Program-made: the position numbers and the translations under genes | Source of the DNA: Pontibacillus salicampi | GTDB lineage: Bacteria > Bacillota > Bacilli > Bacillales > BH030062 | Length of the DNA stretch: 64,000 nt | NCBI RefSeq assembly: GCF_042434395.1 | Contig: NZ_JBHLTP010000003.1 | Location: 930,001-994,000, forward strand | Reading direction: 5' to 3' | In this document: positions 49,687 to 58,527 of the stretch, one piece after another | How positions within the stretch are numbered: the first letter of the stretch is position 1 | Layout of the letters: every line of letters begins with the position of its first letter | Notes under the pieces: model-generated | Seen by the model: the letters and a program-made list of their open reading frames with translations, nothing else | What the model was told of the DNA's origin: nothing | Database searches by the model: none

Positions 49687-50112
49687 TTAAACATTAGTGT
49701 GTTTATTTACATCTCTATTCTGTTGTGTGGTTATTGCCATTAATCTGCTCCCTGATAAGGTTAATACAATCGATAATGCAAGAAGACTTACATCAAACTC
49801 CCAACCTGCCATCTCGCCATTCCCAAAAAAACCCACCATCGGAATTTTTACTGTTACCATTGCTCCAATCATAATAAGACCAAGTAAGGCAGAGGAGAGT
49901 TTAACGAAAAGACCAAGAATTAATGATAAACCAGCTACTGTCTCCACAATTGCTACTACAATGGCAAGAGCTCCTGGTAAGCCCATCATATCCTGAAACA
50001 TCCCAGTCACCATATCCAGGTTCATCCATTTTTGAATCCCGTGAATAAGCATAATAGATCCAAGTACAAGACGAGCAATGAACAAACCAAATTCCACTTG
50101 TTTTTCATTCAT
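49687..50112 (-). CDS. DoxX family membrane protein
   Basis: This 141-residue, four-helix protein has the DoxX pattern (GLFIARLVLGSIMLIHGIQKW, the ETVAGLSLILGLF block and FEFDVSLL-like WEFDVSLLALS). The family includes quinone-linked and thiol-stress membrane proteins (CatD, MhqP, RamA). Its context here, next to SodC, fits an oxidative stress role, but no operator is seen. GGGAG precedes ATG 50112. Confidence 0.87.
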   Translation of the reverse strand: MNEKQVEFGLFIARLVLGSIMLIHGIQKWMNLDMVTGMFQDMMGLPGALAIVVAIVETVAGLSLILGLFVKLSSALLGLIMIGAMVTVKIPMVGFFGNGEMAGWEFDVSLLALSIVLTLSGSRLMAITTQQNRDVNKHTNV

Positions 50113-50490
50113 GCTAACATCTCCCTTTTAATTTAATTTGCTCTGTTAATCGTTCACCAATAACTGCTACATCCTTAACAACGATGCACCCCCCACGTCT
50201 TGGGCCCCACAGGAAAGCGCGCTATTCCGATTATTCAACTCTCCTTTCTCTCTTCATAGATAAACAAATATCTCGAAGCTAAGTCTTCCATATAGATCAA
50301 CTATACTGGAATTGCTCTTTGACAGAGCCTGAAATGAATTAGTACACATACATTATAGTAAAGTTTCTCCCGAAAAGATGTGATGCTCCTTACAATATTT
50401 CTGAAAATTCAGCGAAACAAACCATAACGTGTAGGAAAGGTAGGTATGGGGTATATAACGAAGGTAGTATTTCGAATAGGAGGAATTAAT
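50113..50490. other. Divergent region between doxX-type gene and SDR
   Basis: About 330-380 bases between divergent genes contain a short GC-rich pocket (50187-50222) unlike the flanks. No gene, riboswitch or operator is recognised. The SDR start signals (ATG 50446 and AGGAGG 50478-50483) lie at its right end. Confidence 0.45.
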
Positions 50491-51234
50491 ATCAGTTCAT
50501 TACAAGGAAAGACAGCCATTATTACTGGAGCAAGCAGTGGGATTGGAGAATCCATAGCTCAACATTTTGCAATGGAAGGTGCAAATGTTGTGTTAGCTGC
50601 ACGTCGTAAAGACAGACTCGAATCACTTGCACAGCGTATCGAAAGTGAACATCAGGTCAGCGCTAAAATAGTGGTAGCAGACGTAACTAAACAGAGTGAT
50701 ATGGAGAATCTTGTAGAAGAGACGAAAAAAGATTTCTCTTCGGTGGATATTTTCATTAACAATGCTGGTGTAATGCTCTTATCCTTCTTAAAGAATGATA
50801 AGGTGGAGCAGTGGGAACAAATGGTTGATGTTAATATAAAAGGGGTTCTATTCGGTATCCACGCTGCATTGCCAGCCATGCTGGAGCAAGAAGCTGGACA
50901 TATTGTGAATGTGTCCTCAGTTGCAGGTCATGAAGTCTTCCCATCCAGTACTGTGTATAGCGCAACCAAGTATGCTGTGAAGGCTCTTTCTATGGGAATG
51001 GAAAAAGAATTGTCCCGTACCGGTGTAAGAGTCACGAATGTATCCCCAGGAGCTGTATCTACTGAATTGCCAGAACATATTACAGATGAAGAAGTTCTAT
51101 CTATGTTCGAAGATCGGAAAGGGAGAAGAACATTAGAGTCAGAAGATATTGCTCGATCCGTTGTGTATGCTGTAACCCAGCCGTCCTACGTGAATGTAAA
51201 CGAGGTAATTGTACGACCTATGCAAGATAAGTAA
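50446..51234 (+). CDS. Short-chain dehydrogenase/reductase
   Basis: This SDR has TGASSGIG, NNAGV, a catalytic Ser in SSVAG and YSATK. It resembles the YdaD/YqjQ-like NADP-dependent SDRs (SDR family oxidoreductases acting on unknown alcohols). The annotated ATG at 50446 has a poor site (GGAAAGG). An ideal AGGAGG (50478-50483) lies seven bases before an ATC codon (50491), exactly where the family N-terminus (SSLQGKTAIITG) begins. The true start may therefore be a non-AUG codon. Length is 262 residues from the ATG or 247 from ATC. Confidence 0.85.
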   Translation: MGYITKVVFRIGGINISSLQGKTAIITGASSGIGESIAQHFAMEGANVVLAARRKDRLESLAQRIESEHQVSAKIVVADVTKQSDMENLVEETKKDFSSVDIFINNAGVMLLSFLKNDKVEQWEQMVDVNIKGVLFGIHAALPAMLEQEAGHIVNVSSVAGHEVFPSSTVYSATKYAVKALSMGMEKELSRTGVRVTNVSPGAVSTELPEHITDEEVLSMFEDRKGRRTLESEDIARSVVYAVTQPSYVNVNEVIVRPMQDK

Positions 51235-51243
51235 TAGTCATAC

Positions 51244-51275
51244 TGAAAGGTCAAGGAGTGATCCTTGACCTTTCC
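51244..51275. terminator. Bidirectional hairpin
   Basis: GAAAGGTCAAGGA pairs perfectly with TCCTTGACCTTTC between the convergent SDR and acylphosphatase genes. The T run is weak. Confidence 0.65.
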
Positions 51276-51316
51276 TAGTTATAAAATAAGAGTTGATATT
51301 GGCAATATAGCAGCTG

Positions 51317-51589
51317 TTATTTTACTGTAAAGGATGTGTACCCTTCCACATTAGAGGATTCATCCATGTCTATGTCATCAACCTTTGCGTACGGGCTTGG
51401 TCCTTGATGTAAAGCATTAATAAATGACTCTACATCCTTATCTTCGCCTTCTGCTTCCACTTCTACAGATCCATCCATCTTATTTCGAACCCAGCCAGAA
51501 ACATTGTGCTCTAATGCCTTTTGCTGTGTTGAAAAGCGAAAGCCTACTCCTTGTACTTTTCCTGTCACAATCATATGAACATGTCTCAT
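51317..51589 (-). CDS. acyP: Acylphosphatase
   Basis: This 90-residue ferredoxin-fold enzyme hydrolyses carboxyl phosphates such as acetyl phosphate. The phosphate loop GKVQGVGFR with Arg18 and the catalytic Asn36 in GWVRN are present. The start at 51589 is preferred because AGGAG lies eight bases upstream; the frame extends three codons further to 51598. Confidence 0.93.
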   Translation of the reverse strand: MRHVHMIVTGKVQGVGFRFSTQQKALEHNVSGWVRNKMDGSVEVEAEGEDKDVESFINALHQGPSPYAKVDDIDMDESSNVEGYTSFTVK

Positions 51590-51667
51590 TATCATCACTC
51601 CTGTTAAGTTTGCAAGGTAATCCTACGGTACAATAACCGGATATAGGAGTAATGAAACAACATATTC

Positions 51668-51925
51668 TTATTCCTCATAGGGCTGATCAGGGTATAATTC
51701 TTTAAATGCTTCAGCTGCTGCTTCCTCTGAGGAGAAGAGTGCATCATTTTCTTCTATTAAATGAAACGCTTCATGTAAGAACAATGCTACTCCATCTGGA
51801 TTATGAGGATGTTGAACTATTTCCGCTTGTTTTATGTTGGCTACAGTAGGCGTGTGGGGATTGTGATATATAACATACACATCATCTCCAGCCTTCACTT
51901 CTTTTGGATCAATCATTTCATCCAT
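51668..51925 (-). CDS. SplA domain protein (85 aa)
   Basis: This 85-residue protein contains VKAGDDVYVIYHNPHTPTVANI and the block GVALFLHEAFH, then SSEEAAAEAFKELY. The pattern resembles SplA, the small TRAP-like regulator encoded upstream of spore photoproduct lyase in B. subtilis. No splB is next to it here, so it may regulate in trans or be a paralogue. The start at 51925 is chosen by AGGTGGAG; the longer frame to 52003 has no such site. Confidence 0.72.
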   Translation of the reverse strand: MDEMIDPKEVKAGDDVYVIYHNPHTPTVANIKQAEIVQHPHNPDGVALFLHEAFHLIEENDALFSSEEAAAEAFKELYPDQPYEE

Positions 51926-52113
51926 AGTAATCTCCACCTTTGCATAACATTTGCTATTAGTATATGTGAGGAAGGAAGAGCTAAACGCCTTAACTTGTAC
52001 CAATAATTGCTAGCTGCATAAGTGGGTGAAGCGGGATACTTTGGATATAATACCGATGGGAGGTAAAGATATTTAGTTTACATAATATAAATATCGGAAA
52101 TTGAGGTGTTTTC

Positions 52114-52926
52114 ATGCAATCCATGCACGTTCAAATGAGAGATGGGTTTTGTGTACCTATATTCCTATATCGTTGTCCCAATCCTTCTGCTTCTACCTTA
52201 CTCCTGCTTCATGGTATTACAGCAGAGCAGCGGCACTTACAAAAACTTGCTACACAATTACAGACAGAGATGAATGTGGTCGTTCCGATTTTACGGGGAT
52301 ATGAGGAGGGGGAAAGGCGAGGGGACATTGCTTACAACGGTCAATATGACGATGATCTGCTCGACCTTCAGGACTTTCTAGACAAACAGCTTGAAACTAA
52401 ATATTTATATTGGGCAGGGCATTCTATGGGTTGTGCAAATGTTTTACGTATGATTCTCAATAAAACTATCGACGGGGATGGAGTAGTGTTTATTTCACCC
52501 TTTTTCCATCCGGCGCTACCATTGTACCGAATAGGACGGAAAACTGCTGGGGAAGAGAACAAGCTATATAGAGTGAACGTGTTGAAATTGATTTGGTTGA
52601 CGTTATGTAGCAAAGCCGGTATCAGAACATGGGAGCATAGCAAAGTATTAAAGGTACCAGATGAATTTTCCGCTAAGACAATAGAATTAAGCTATCGACT
52701 ATTTACTTCTCGCTTCTCGAAGCAACTAAAGCATACTAGTATTGATATTCCCATCCTTTCGGTGATTGGCAGCAATGATGAAGTAACCCATCCAGAGAGG
52801 CTGACAAAATGGTGGGGGAAATTTGCAGCTCAAACATGCGAAATCATTCCAGAAGAAGATCACAATACGATACTTTTTAGCCCACATACAGTGGAAAGGA
52901 TTAGGAAATGGGTTCAACGAAACTAA
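52114..52926 (+). CDS. Alpha/beta hydrolase (serine aminopeptidase S33 type)
   Basis: This 270-residue alpha/beta hydrolase has the oxyanion block LLLLHGITA, nucleophile Ser104 in GHSMG, Asp in GSNDEV and His in EEDHNTI. It has a Cys/Trp-rich cap region in the middle. Substrates may be esters or lipids; no closer assignment. GAGGTG precedes ATG 52114. No signal peptide. Confidence 0.82.
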   Translation: MQSMHVQMRDGFCVPIFLYRCPNPSASTLLLLHGITAEQRHLQKLATQLQTEMNVVVPILRGYEEGERRGDIAYNGQYDDDLLDLQDFLDKQLETKYLYWAGHSMGCANVLRMILNKTIDGDGVVFISPFFHPALPLYRIGRKTAGEENKLYRVNVLKLIWLTLCSKAGIRTWEHSKVLKVPDEFSAKTIELSYRLFTSRFSKQLKHTSIDIPILSVIGSNDEVTHPERLTKWWGKFAAQTCEIIPEEDHNTILFSPHTVERIRKWVQRN

Positions 52927-53058
52927 AACAACGCGCAATATATCTTAAAAATACTTAGTAGCAACTCCGAACAATAAATAATAAAAAAGTGATACACAGT
53001 ATAATTAAAGGCTTCATTCAAGTCTAGCTTGTAACGATAAAAAGAAATATTTTTTGAA

Positions 53059-53089
53059 TCCGAGGAGTAATAATGATATTACTCCTCGG
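53059..53089. terminator. Perfect hairpin at the end of the 53079-53468 gene
   Basis: CCGAGGAGTAATA (53060-53072) and TATTACTCCTCGG (53077-53089) form a 13-base perfect stem with a four-base loop. The stop codon of the minus-strand gene lies in the right arm. No T run follows on either strand, so termination is uncertain. Confidence 0.45.
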
Positions 53090-53468
53090 AAGATATTATG
53101 GAACTGAAGGCTACGGCATCTTCATAGTGTTCATGTCTAAAATCATCACTCGCTTTTGATTTGGAAACAACAGTATGCTTTCTTCTATTTCTAATTTTCT
53201 CAATAGCGATGTAAAATGGATCAGCTCCAGGTCGTTCGAGGGTACCTGTTAATATTCTAAGTTGTTCTCTAGTAGATTCCATTGTTTCAACATCGTGCCA
53301 GGTAATTTCACCATTATACATATCATCGTTGTATATATGGGCAAAGTGCATGGCTTCAAGTACAGCTTCAGCAGCATCGGCATACACATTAGGGCTCCCA
53401 ACAATTGTATTGATAACTCCATCACGAACAAGGGGGCGATACATTTGTGCATTATTATAGTTTTCCAT
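53079..53468 (-). CDS. Orphan protein of unknown function (129 aa)
   Basis: This 129-residue soluble protein starts at ATG 53468 after TGGAGGAAA. It is rich in Asn, Tyr, Met and His near its start (NYNNAQMYRPLVRDGVINT) and has a basic middle (IRNRRKHTVVSKSK). I do not recognise a family or catalytic motif. The ribosome binding site and normal codon use support it as a real gene. It is divergent from the HAD hydrolase gene and ends in a perfect hairpin. Confidence 0.7.
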   Translation of the reverse strand: MENYNNAQMYRPLVRDGVINTIVGSPNVYADAAEAVLEAMHFAHIYNDDMYNGEITWHDVETMESTREQLRILTGTLERPGADPFYIAIEKIRNRRKHTVVSKSKASDDFRHEHYEDAVAFSSIISSEE

Positions 53469-53636
53469 TCTATTTCCTCCATAATCATTTATGGTAGTAT
53501 TTTTAATGATTACGTGGCGATTTATACATAATAAGATTATTGAAATAATGTAATTTCATTCTGTTCATTAATACATTAACTTGCTAAAATGAAAACTATC
53601 TTAGTATTAATGCTGACGGAAGGGGATTGAATTATT

Positions 53637-54764
53637 ATGGAAAAGAAGACTATTCTTTTTGATGTGGATGGAGTATTGCTCAGTGAGGAAAGGTATTTCG
53701 ATGCATCTGCATTAACAGTTTGGGAGTTAATACATAGTTCACAATACATCGGATTAGACAAACATAAATTTACTACTAATGTAACGGATCACCTAGTTTC
53801 CTCGATCAGGTCCTCCATATTTCAGAACGACAGCATCCTTTCCTTTATTAAATCGAGAGGGATCAACGCGAATTGGGATATGGTTTATTTAACTACATCT
53901 CACTTTATCCTTACTGTTTTAGAAAATATCAAACAAGTGGATCCTCCATTTGTCACTTCTTTCTTACAGGGGGATATAGATAGAGGAGCGCTGCAAACAC
54001 TTCAGCAGAAGGCATTACAAACGAATCAGAACATTTCAATCACTTCATTCATCAAGGACTTTGAGCAGGGAGATGCAATGAAAGGCGATATGTTAACCTA
54101 CCTAAATACAATTGCATGGAACAAGCTTGGGGTCAAAACGAGCTGTTTTTCTCGAAACAGTAAACTTTGGAATATTTGCCAAGAGACGTTTCAAGAATGG
54201 TATGTAGGTGACGAGTTAATAGAGCAATCAATAGGGAGAAAGACAAAACAATCAGGTAAGCCTGGCTTTATTCAACATGAGATTCCATTAGCTGAAGTTC
54301 AATCACTAAAAAACCTATTCCAACGGTTCATTGATGAAGGTTGGATAGTGGGTATTGGAACAGGACGTCCTAGATTGGAAACAATTGAGCCGTTAAGGAC
54401 GATAGGATTGCTAGAGTATATTGATCCACATCACATTGTTACAGCTAGTGAAGTATTAGAAGCCGAAGCAAGTTACCCAGACCGTGCTCCACTGGCAAAG
54501 CCTCAGCCCTACACATATGTATTGAGTTGGCTGGGTGCGGAGGGAACCATGGACAAGGCAATAGAGCAAGCACTTCCTATGTCCGATAAACACATTGTTA
54601 TAGTGGGAGATTCCCTAGCTGATGGACTTGCAGCTCAAACAATGGGTGTCACATTTGCGGCAGTATTAACAGGCCTATCCGGACAAAAAGCAAGATCTGA
54701 ATTTGAAAAGCTTCCTGCAGATTATATTTTTGATAATGTAGTAGATGTTGAAGCTATTTTATAA
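53637..54764 (+). CDS. HAD family hydrolase
   Basis: This 375-residue HAD phosphatase has motif I LFDVDGVLLSEE (Asp9, Asp11), motif II in GIGTGRPR, and motifs III/IV near KPQPYTY and VGDSLADG. A cap domain of about 200 residues is inserted after motif I, longer than the usual phosphoglycolate phosphatase cap. The substrate is unknown. GGAAGGGG precedes ATG 53637. It has its own terminator, so it is transcribed apart from the proline genes downstream. Confidence 0.85.
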   Translation: MEKKTILFDVDGVLLSEERYFDASALTVWELIHSSQYIGLDKHKFTTNVTDHLVSSIRSSIFQNDSILSFIKSRGINANWDMVYLTTSHFILTVLENIKQVDPPFVTSFLQGDIDRGALQTLQQKALQTNQNISITSFIKDFEQGDAMKGDMLTYLNTIAWNKLGVKTSCFSRNSKLWNICQETFQEWYVGDELIEQSIGRKTKQSGKPGFIQHEIPLAEVQSLKNLFQRFIDEGWIVGIGTGRPRLETIEPLRTIGLLEYIDPHHIVTASEVLEAEASYPDRAPLAKPQPYTYVLSWLGAEGTMDKAIEQALPMSDKHIVIVGDSLADGLAAQTMGVTFAAVLTGLSGQKARSEFEKLPADYIFDNVVDVEAIL

Positions 54765-54777
54765 TGTCTAACAATAC

Positions 54778-54810
54778 AAACCAGGAGAATACAACTCCTG
54801 GTTTTTTATT
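54778..54810 (+). terminator. Rho-independent terminator
   Basis: AAACCAGGAG pairs with CTCCTGGTTT followed by TTT. Confidence 0.87.
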
Positions 54811-54819
54811 TGGAGGCAA

Positions 54820-54833
54820 TGGTAACGCTTACA
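54820..54833 (+). promoter_or_regulatory. cre (CcpA) site of the proline operon
   Basis: TGGTAACGCTTACA fits 13 of 14 positions of TGWNANCGNTNWCA. It lies about 55 bases upstream of the -35 element of the proline dehydrogenase promoter, indicating catabolite control. Confidence 0.7.
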
Positions 54834-54886
54834 TCTGTTGTGTTTAAACCACAAAATGTACAGGTAATGATTGTGTATTCACCACG

Positions 54887-54916
54887 TTGCCATATACTTG
54901 TGATAATAGTTATAAT
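54887..54916 (+). promoter_or_regulatory. Promoter of the proline catabolic genes
   Basis: TTGCCA (54887-54892) and TATAAT (54911-54916) are 18 bases apart, about 90 bases before the putB start. An inverted repeat CACAA-N16-TTGTG lies upstream (54850-54875) and may bind the regulator. Confidence 0.6.
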
Positions 54917-55005
54917 TTTCTTAACAACTTAATACATGTTCTATGTTATCCCTTTTCAATGGTGAAAGAGATTTCGTGGAGACACGATGAAAGGGTGAAG
55001 TGCTT

Positions 55006-55923
55006 ATGCAAGCTCTTAGTAAAAACTTTTTTCTTTTCTTATCCAATAATTCAGCACTGGATCGTATGGCAAAGAAATGGGGCCCAAAGTTTGGTGCGAA
55101 TCAAATAGTTGGTGGTGAAACCTTTGAAGAAGCTGTACCTCTTATTCAGCAATTGAATAATCAAGGACTGCAGCTTACAGTCGATCATTTGGGTGAATTT
55201 GTTACCTCTGAAGCAGAAGCAGTAAAACGTACTCAAGAATGTATTGATGCAATCAAGACTATTCACAGCCACCAACTTAACTCTCAAGTTTCATTAAAGC
55301 TGACGTCTTTAGGGCTAGACATTCGTAAGGACTTAGTATGGGATAACATGGAGAAGATTATGGAGGAAGCTGCTAGATTGGACGTGACTGTAACGATTGA
55401 TATGGAAGACTCCACACGCACGCAGCAAACTCTTGATATATATAAAGGACTAAAGAACAAGTATCCAAATCTTGGTACCGTGATTCAGTCTTATTTATAT
55501 CGTTCAACAGACGATTTGGAAGATTTGAGTCCTTATGACCCATATCTTCGTTTAGTGAAGGGGGCATACAAAGAGCCTGGAACAGTTGCATTTACAGAGA
55601 AGGCTCAGGTGGACGAGAACTTAAAGAAACTTATAAAACAAAATCTATTAAATGGGCATTATACAGCTGTTGCTAGTCATGATGATGCCATCATTGACTT
55701 CACTAAATTGTTTGCGAGGAATAATAACATTCCTAAAGATCAATTTGAATTTCAAATGTTGTATGGGATGCGCAATCAGACACAGCTAGATTTAATCCAA
55801 GAAGGGTATAAAGTGAGAGTCTATCTTCCATATGGAACTGATTGGTATGGCTATTTCATGAGACGTTTAGCGGAAAGACCAGCAAATGTCGCATTTGCAA
55901 TCAAAGGAATTTTTAAGAAGTAA
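55006..55923 (+). CDS. putB: Proline dehydrogenase
   Basis: This 305-residue monofunctional FAD enzyme oxidises proline to pyrroline-5-carboxylate at the membrane. The conserved blocks VSLKLTSLGL, VTIDMEDSTRT, DPYLRLVKGAYKEP, VASHDD and the C-terminal PYGTDWYGYFMRRLAERPANV are diagnostic. ATG 55006 follows AAGGGTGA; an in-frame GTG at 55000 overlaps it. It is followed by the P5C dehydrogenase gene, as in putBC operons. Confidence 0.94.
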   Translation: MQALSKNFFLFLSNNSALDRMAKKWGPKFGANQIVGGETFEEAVPLIQQLNNQGLQLTVDHLGEFVTSEAEAVKRTQECIDAIKTIHSHQLNSQVSLKLTSLGLDIRKDLVWDNMEKIMEEAARLDVTVTIDMEDSTRTQQTLDIYKGLKNKYPNLGTVIQSYLYRSTDDLEDLSPYDPYLRLVKGAYKEPGTVAFTEKAQVDENLKKLIKQNLLNGHYTAVASHDDAIIDFTKLFARNNNIPKDQFEFQMLYGMRNQTQLDLIQEGYKVRVYLPYGTDWYGYFMRRLAERPANVAFAIKGIFKK

Positions 55924-55977
55924 CGAGTCATGTTACCATTAAAATAAAGCGTTTTCAATTAAGGGAGGAGAATCATT

Positions 55978-57525
55978 ATGTACACACCATTTAAACACGA
56001 ACCTTTTACTGATTTTACTTTAGAAGAAAATAAACAAGCATTCGAGGCTGCTCTTGAATACGTCCAAGGGGAACTAAATAAAGACTATGATCTTGTAGTA
56101 GATGGAGAACGAATTCGTACAGAAGAGAAAATTGTTTCTATAAACCCAGCAAATAAAGAGCAAGTGGTTGGTAGAGTTTCCAAAGCGAATCAAGATATTG
56201 CAGAACGTGCGATGCAAGCTGCAGAAAGGTCCTTTGATTCCTGGAGAAAATGGACTCCTGAAGCAAGAGCAGGAGTATTCTTCAGAGCTGCAGCCTTAAT
56301 TAGAAGAAGAAAGCATGAATTCTCTGCTTATTTAGTGTATGAAGTTGGGAAGCCTTGGAAGGAAGCTGATGCAGATACAGCGGAAGCTATTGATTTCCTT
56401 GAATACTACGCTCGCCAAATGGTAGAGCTTGGGAAAGGTAAGCATGTAGAGAGTCGTGAAGGAGAAATGAATCGATATATTTATACTCCTTCTGGTATTG
56501 CAGTAGTAATTCCTCCTTGGAACCTAGCATTTGCTATCATGGCAGGTACTACTGTAGCACCTCTTATTACAGGAAATACCGTGTTAATGAAGCCTGCTAG
56601 TAACAGCCCTGTCATCGCAGCTAAGTTTGTAGAAGTGCTAGAAGAAGCTGGTCTTCCAAAGGGTGTATTAAACTTCGTACCAGGCAGCGGACGTGAAGTG
56701 GGCGATTATCTTGTCGAGCACCCTAAAACAGCACTTATTACCTTTACTGGCTCTCGCGACGTAGGCGTCAGTATTATGGAAAAGGCCGCTAAAATACAGC
56801 CAGGCCAAACTCATATTAAGAATGTTATCGCTGAAATGGGTGGTAAAGATACCGTTGTTGTAGACAGCAGTGCAAACTTGGATACAGCAGTAGATGCAGT
56901 AATCACATCTGCATATGGCTTCTCTGGCCAAAAATGTTCATCTGGTTCTAGAGTGGTAGCACTTGAAGATGTATATGATGAATTGCTTGAAAGAGTGGCA
57001 GAGCGTACCAAGGAATTAAGTGTAGGAAATGCATCAGAGTCCAATGTTTTTATGGGTCCTGTTGTAGACCAGTCTGCATTTGATAAGATTATGAGCTATA
57101 TGGATATTGGGAAAGAAGAAGGAAGACTAGTTGCTGGAGGAACTGGCGACGATTCGAAAGGATACTTTATTCAACCTACTATTTTTGCTGATCTAGATCC
57201 GAATTCTCGCATGCAGCAAGAAGAAATTTTTGGTCCGGTAGTAGGTTTTACAAAAGCTAAGACATTTGACGAAGCTTTAGAAATTGCCAATAATACAGAA
57301 TACGGATTAACAGGTGCTGTAATATCAGACACTAGAGAGCACCTTGAGCAAGCAGCAGTCGATTTCCACGTTGGGAACCTGTACTTCAATCGTAACTGTA
57401 CTGGAGCTATTGTTGGGTATCAGCCATTTGGTGGCTTCAAGATGTCTGGTACAGACTCTAAAGCAGGTGGACCAGATTATTTAGCACTTCATATGCAGGC
57501 AAAAACTATTTCTGAAATGTTATAA
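55978..57525 (+). CDS. putC: L-glutamate gamma-semialdehyde (P5C) dehydrogenase
   Basis: This 515-residue NAD+-dependent aldehyde dehydrogenase converts pyrroline-5-carboxylate to glutamate. The catalytic Cys320 lies in GFSGQKCSSGSR, and the general base is in the EMGGKD block; ITFTGSRDVG is part of the NAD site. Together with putB it completes proline to glutamate. GGGAGGAG precedes ATG 55978. A terminator follows, so the two genes form a compact unit. Confidence 0.94.
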   Translation: MYTPFKHEPFTDFTLEENKQAFEAALEYVQGELNKDYDLVVDGERIRTEEKIVSINPANKEQVVGRVSKANQDIAERAMQAAERSFDSWRKWTPEARAGVFFRAAALIRRRKHEFSAYLVYEVGKPWKEADADTAEAIDFLEYYARQMVELGKGKHVESREGEMNRYIYTPSGIAVVIPPWNLAFAIMAGTTVAPLITGNTVLMKPASNSPVIAAKFVEVLEEAGLPKGVLNFVPGSGREVGDYLVEHPKTALITFTGSRDVGVSIMEKAAKIQPGQTHIKNVIAEMGGKDTVVVDSSANLDTAVDAVITSAYGFSGQKCSSGSRVVALEDVYDELLERVAERTKELSVGNASESNVFMGPVVDQSAFDKIMSYMDIGKEEGRLVAGGTGDDSKGYFIQPTIFADLDPNSRMQQEEIFGPVVGFTKAKTFDEALEIANNTEYGLTGAVISDTREHLEQAAVDFHVGNLYFNRNCTGAIVGYQPFGGFKMSGTDSKAGGPDYLALHMQAKTISEML

Positions 57526-57537
57526 GGTGAAAAAGCA

Positions 57538-57572
57538 GAAGCCCTCTCGCGCATGCGAGGGGCTTCTTTTTG
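57538..57572 (+). terminator. Rho-independent terminator
   Basis: GAAGCCCTCTCGC pairs with GCGAGGGGCTTC followed by TTTTTG; it ends putBC. Confidence 0.9.
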
Positions 57573-57635
57573 TGTTACGATAGCAAGAGAAAACTATAAT
57601 TTCCATTTTCCTTAGTATCATTTAGGAGGAGTTTA

Positions 57636-58508
57636 ATGTCTGCAGAAGTATTTGTAAACATCCAATGTCTCTTAGGAGAAGGACCTTATTATGATGAGCA
57701 GAATGCAGCTCTGTACTGGGTAGATATTCTAGATAAAAAAGTGTATTGCTATACCATAGAGAATGAGGAGTTACATACGAAGGAGTTTGACCAGCATGTA
57801 GGATGTTTAGCCCCAAGAGAAAATGGTGGCTTTATTCTTGGAATGGAAAAAGGTGTCTACTCTTATGATTGGCAGACTGATACTTTAGCACACATTGCAG
57901 AACCAGAACCACATTTACCTGAAAATCGCTTCAATGATGGGAAATGCGATCCTATGGGAAGATTCTTCGTCGGATCAATGGATCACAAGGAGAAACAGAC
58001 TACAGGTTCCTTATATATGGTCGCAGATGACCATAACGTCCATCCTATGATTGATCAAGTTGCTATCTCAAATGGGCTTGCCTGGTCTCCAGACCATACC
58101 TCCTTTTACTTCATTGATAGTCCAACAAAACAGGTCATGACCTATAGCTACAACAAAGAGACCGGACATATACACTCGCCGTCCGTAGCGGTTACATTTC
58201 CAGAAGGTGTTGGGGTACCAGATGGTATGACAATGGATGAAGAGGGCATGCTATGGATTGCTCATTTTGGAGGTGCTCGTGTATCGAGATGGAATCCTAT
58301 TAGTGGGGAATTACTGAATGAATACCCTATTCCAGCACAAAATGTCACTTCGTGTACGTTTGGAGGTCCAGAAAGAAAGGATTTATTTATTACAACCGCT
58401 AGTGCTAAAACAAATGATAATACACTAAAAAAGCACCCATATTCTGGGGCTGTATTCCGAATAAGAACGTCCGTAAGAGGATTGAAAACCTCCCTCTTTA
58501 AGGGGTGA
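57636..58508 (+). CDS. SMP-30/gluconolactonase family lactone hydrolase
   Basis: This 290-residue six-bladed propeller protein has the metal-ligand glutamate at the N-terminus (LLGEGPYYD), Asn/Asp ligands in AISNGLAWSPD and VPDGMTMDEEG, and the block NRFNDGKCDPMGRFFVG. It should hydrolyse sugar lactones. AGGAGG precedes ATG 57636. Its placement between the proline genes and the flavoprotein may be coincidental or point to a linked hydroxy-acid pathway. Confidence 0.87.
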   Translation: MSAEVFVNIQCLLGEGPYYDEQNAALYWVDILDKKVYCYTIENEELHTKEFDQHVGCLAPRENGGFILGMEKGVYSYDWQTDTLAHIAEPEPHLPENRFNDGKCDPMGRFFVGSMDHKEKQTTGSLYMVADDHNVHPMIDQVAISNGLAWSPDHTSFYFIDSPTKQVMTYSYNKETGHIHSPSVAVTFPEGVGVPDGMTMDEEGMLWIAHFGGARVSRWNPISGELLNEYPIPAQNVTSCTFGGPERKDLFITTASAKTNDNTLKKHPYSGAVFRIRTSVRGLKTSLFKG

Positions 58509-58527
58509 AGACAATGGAGGAATAACT

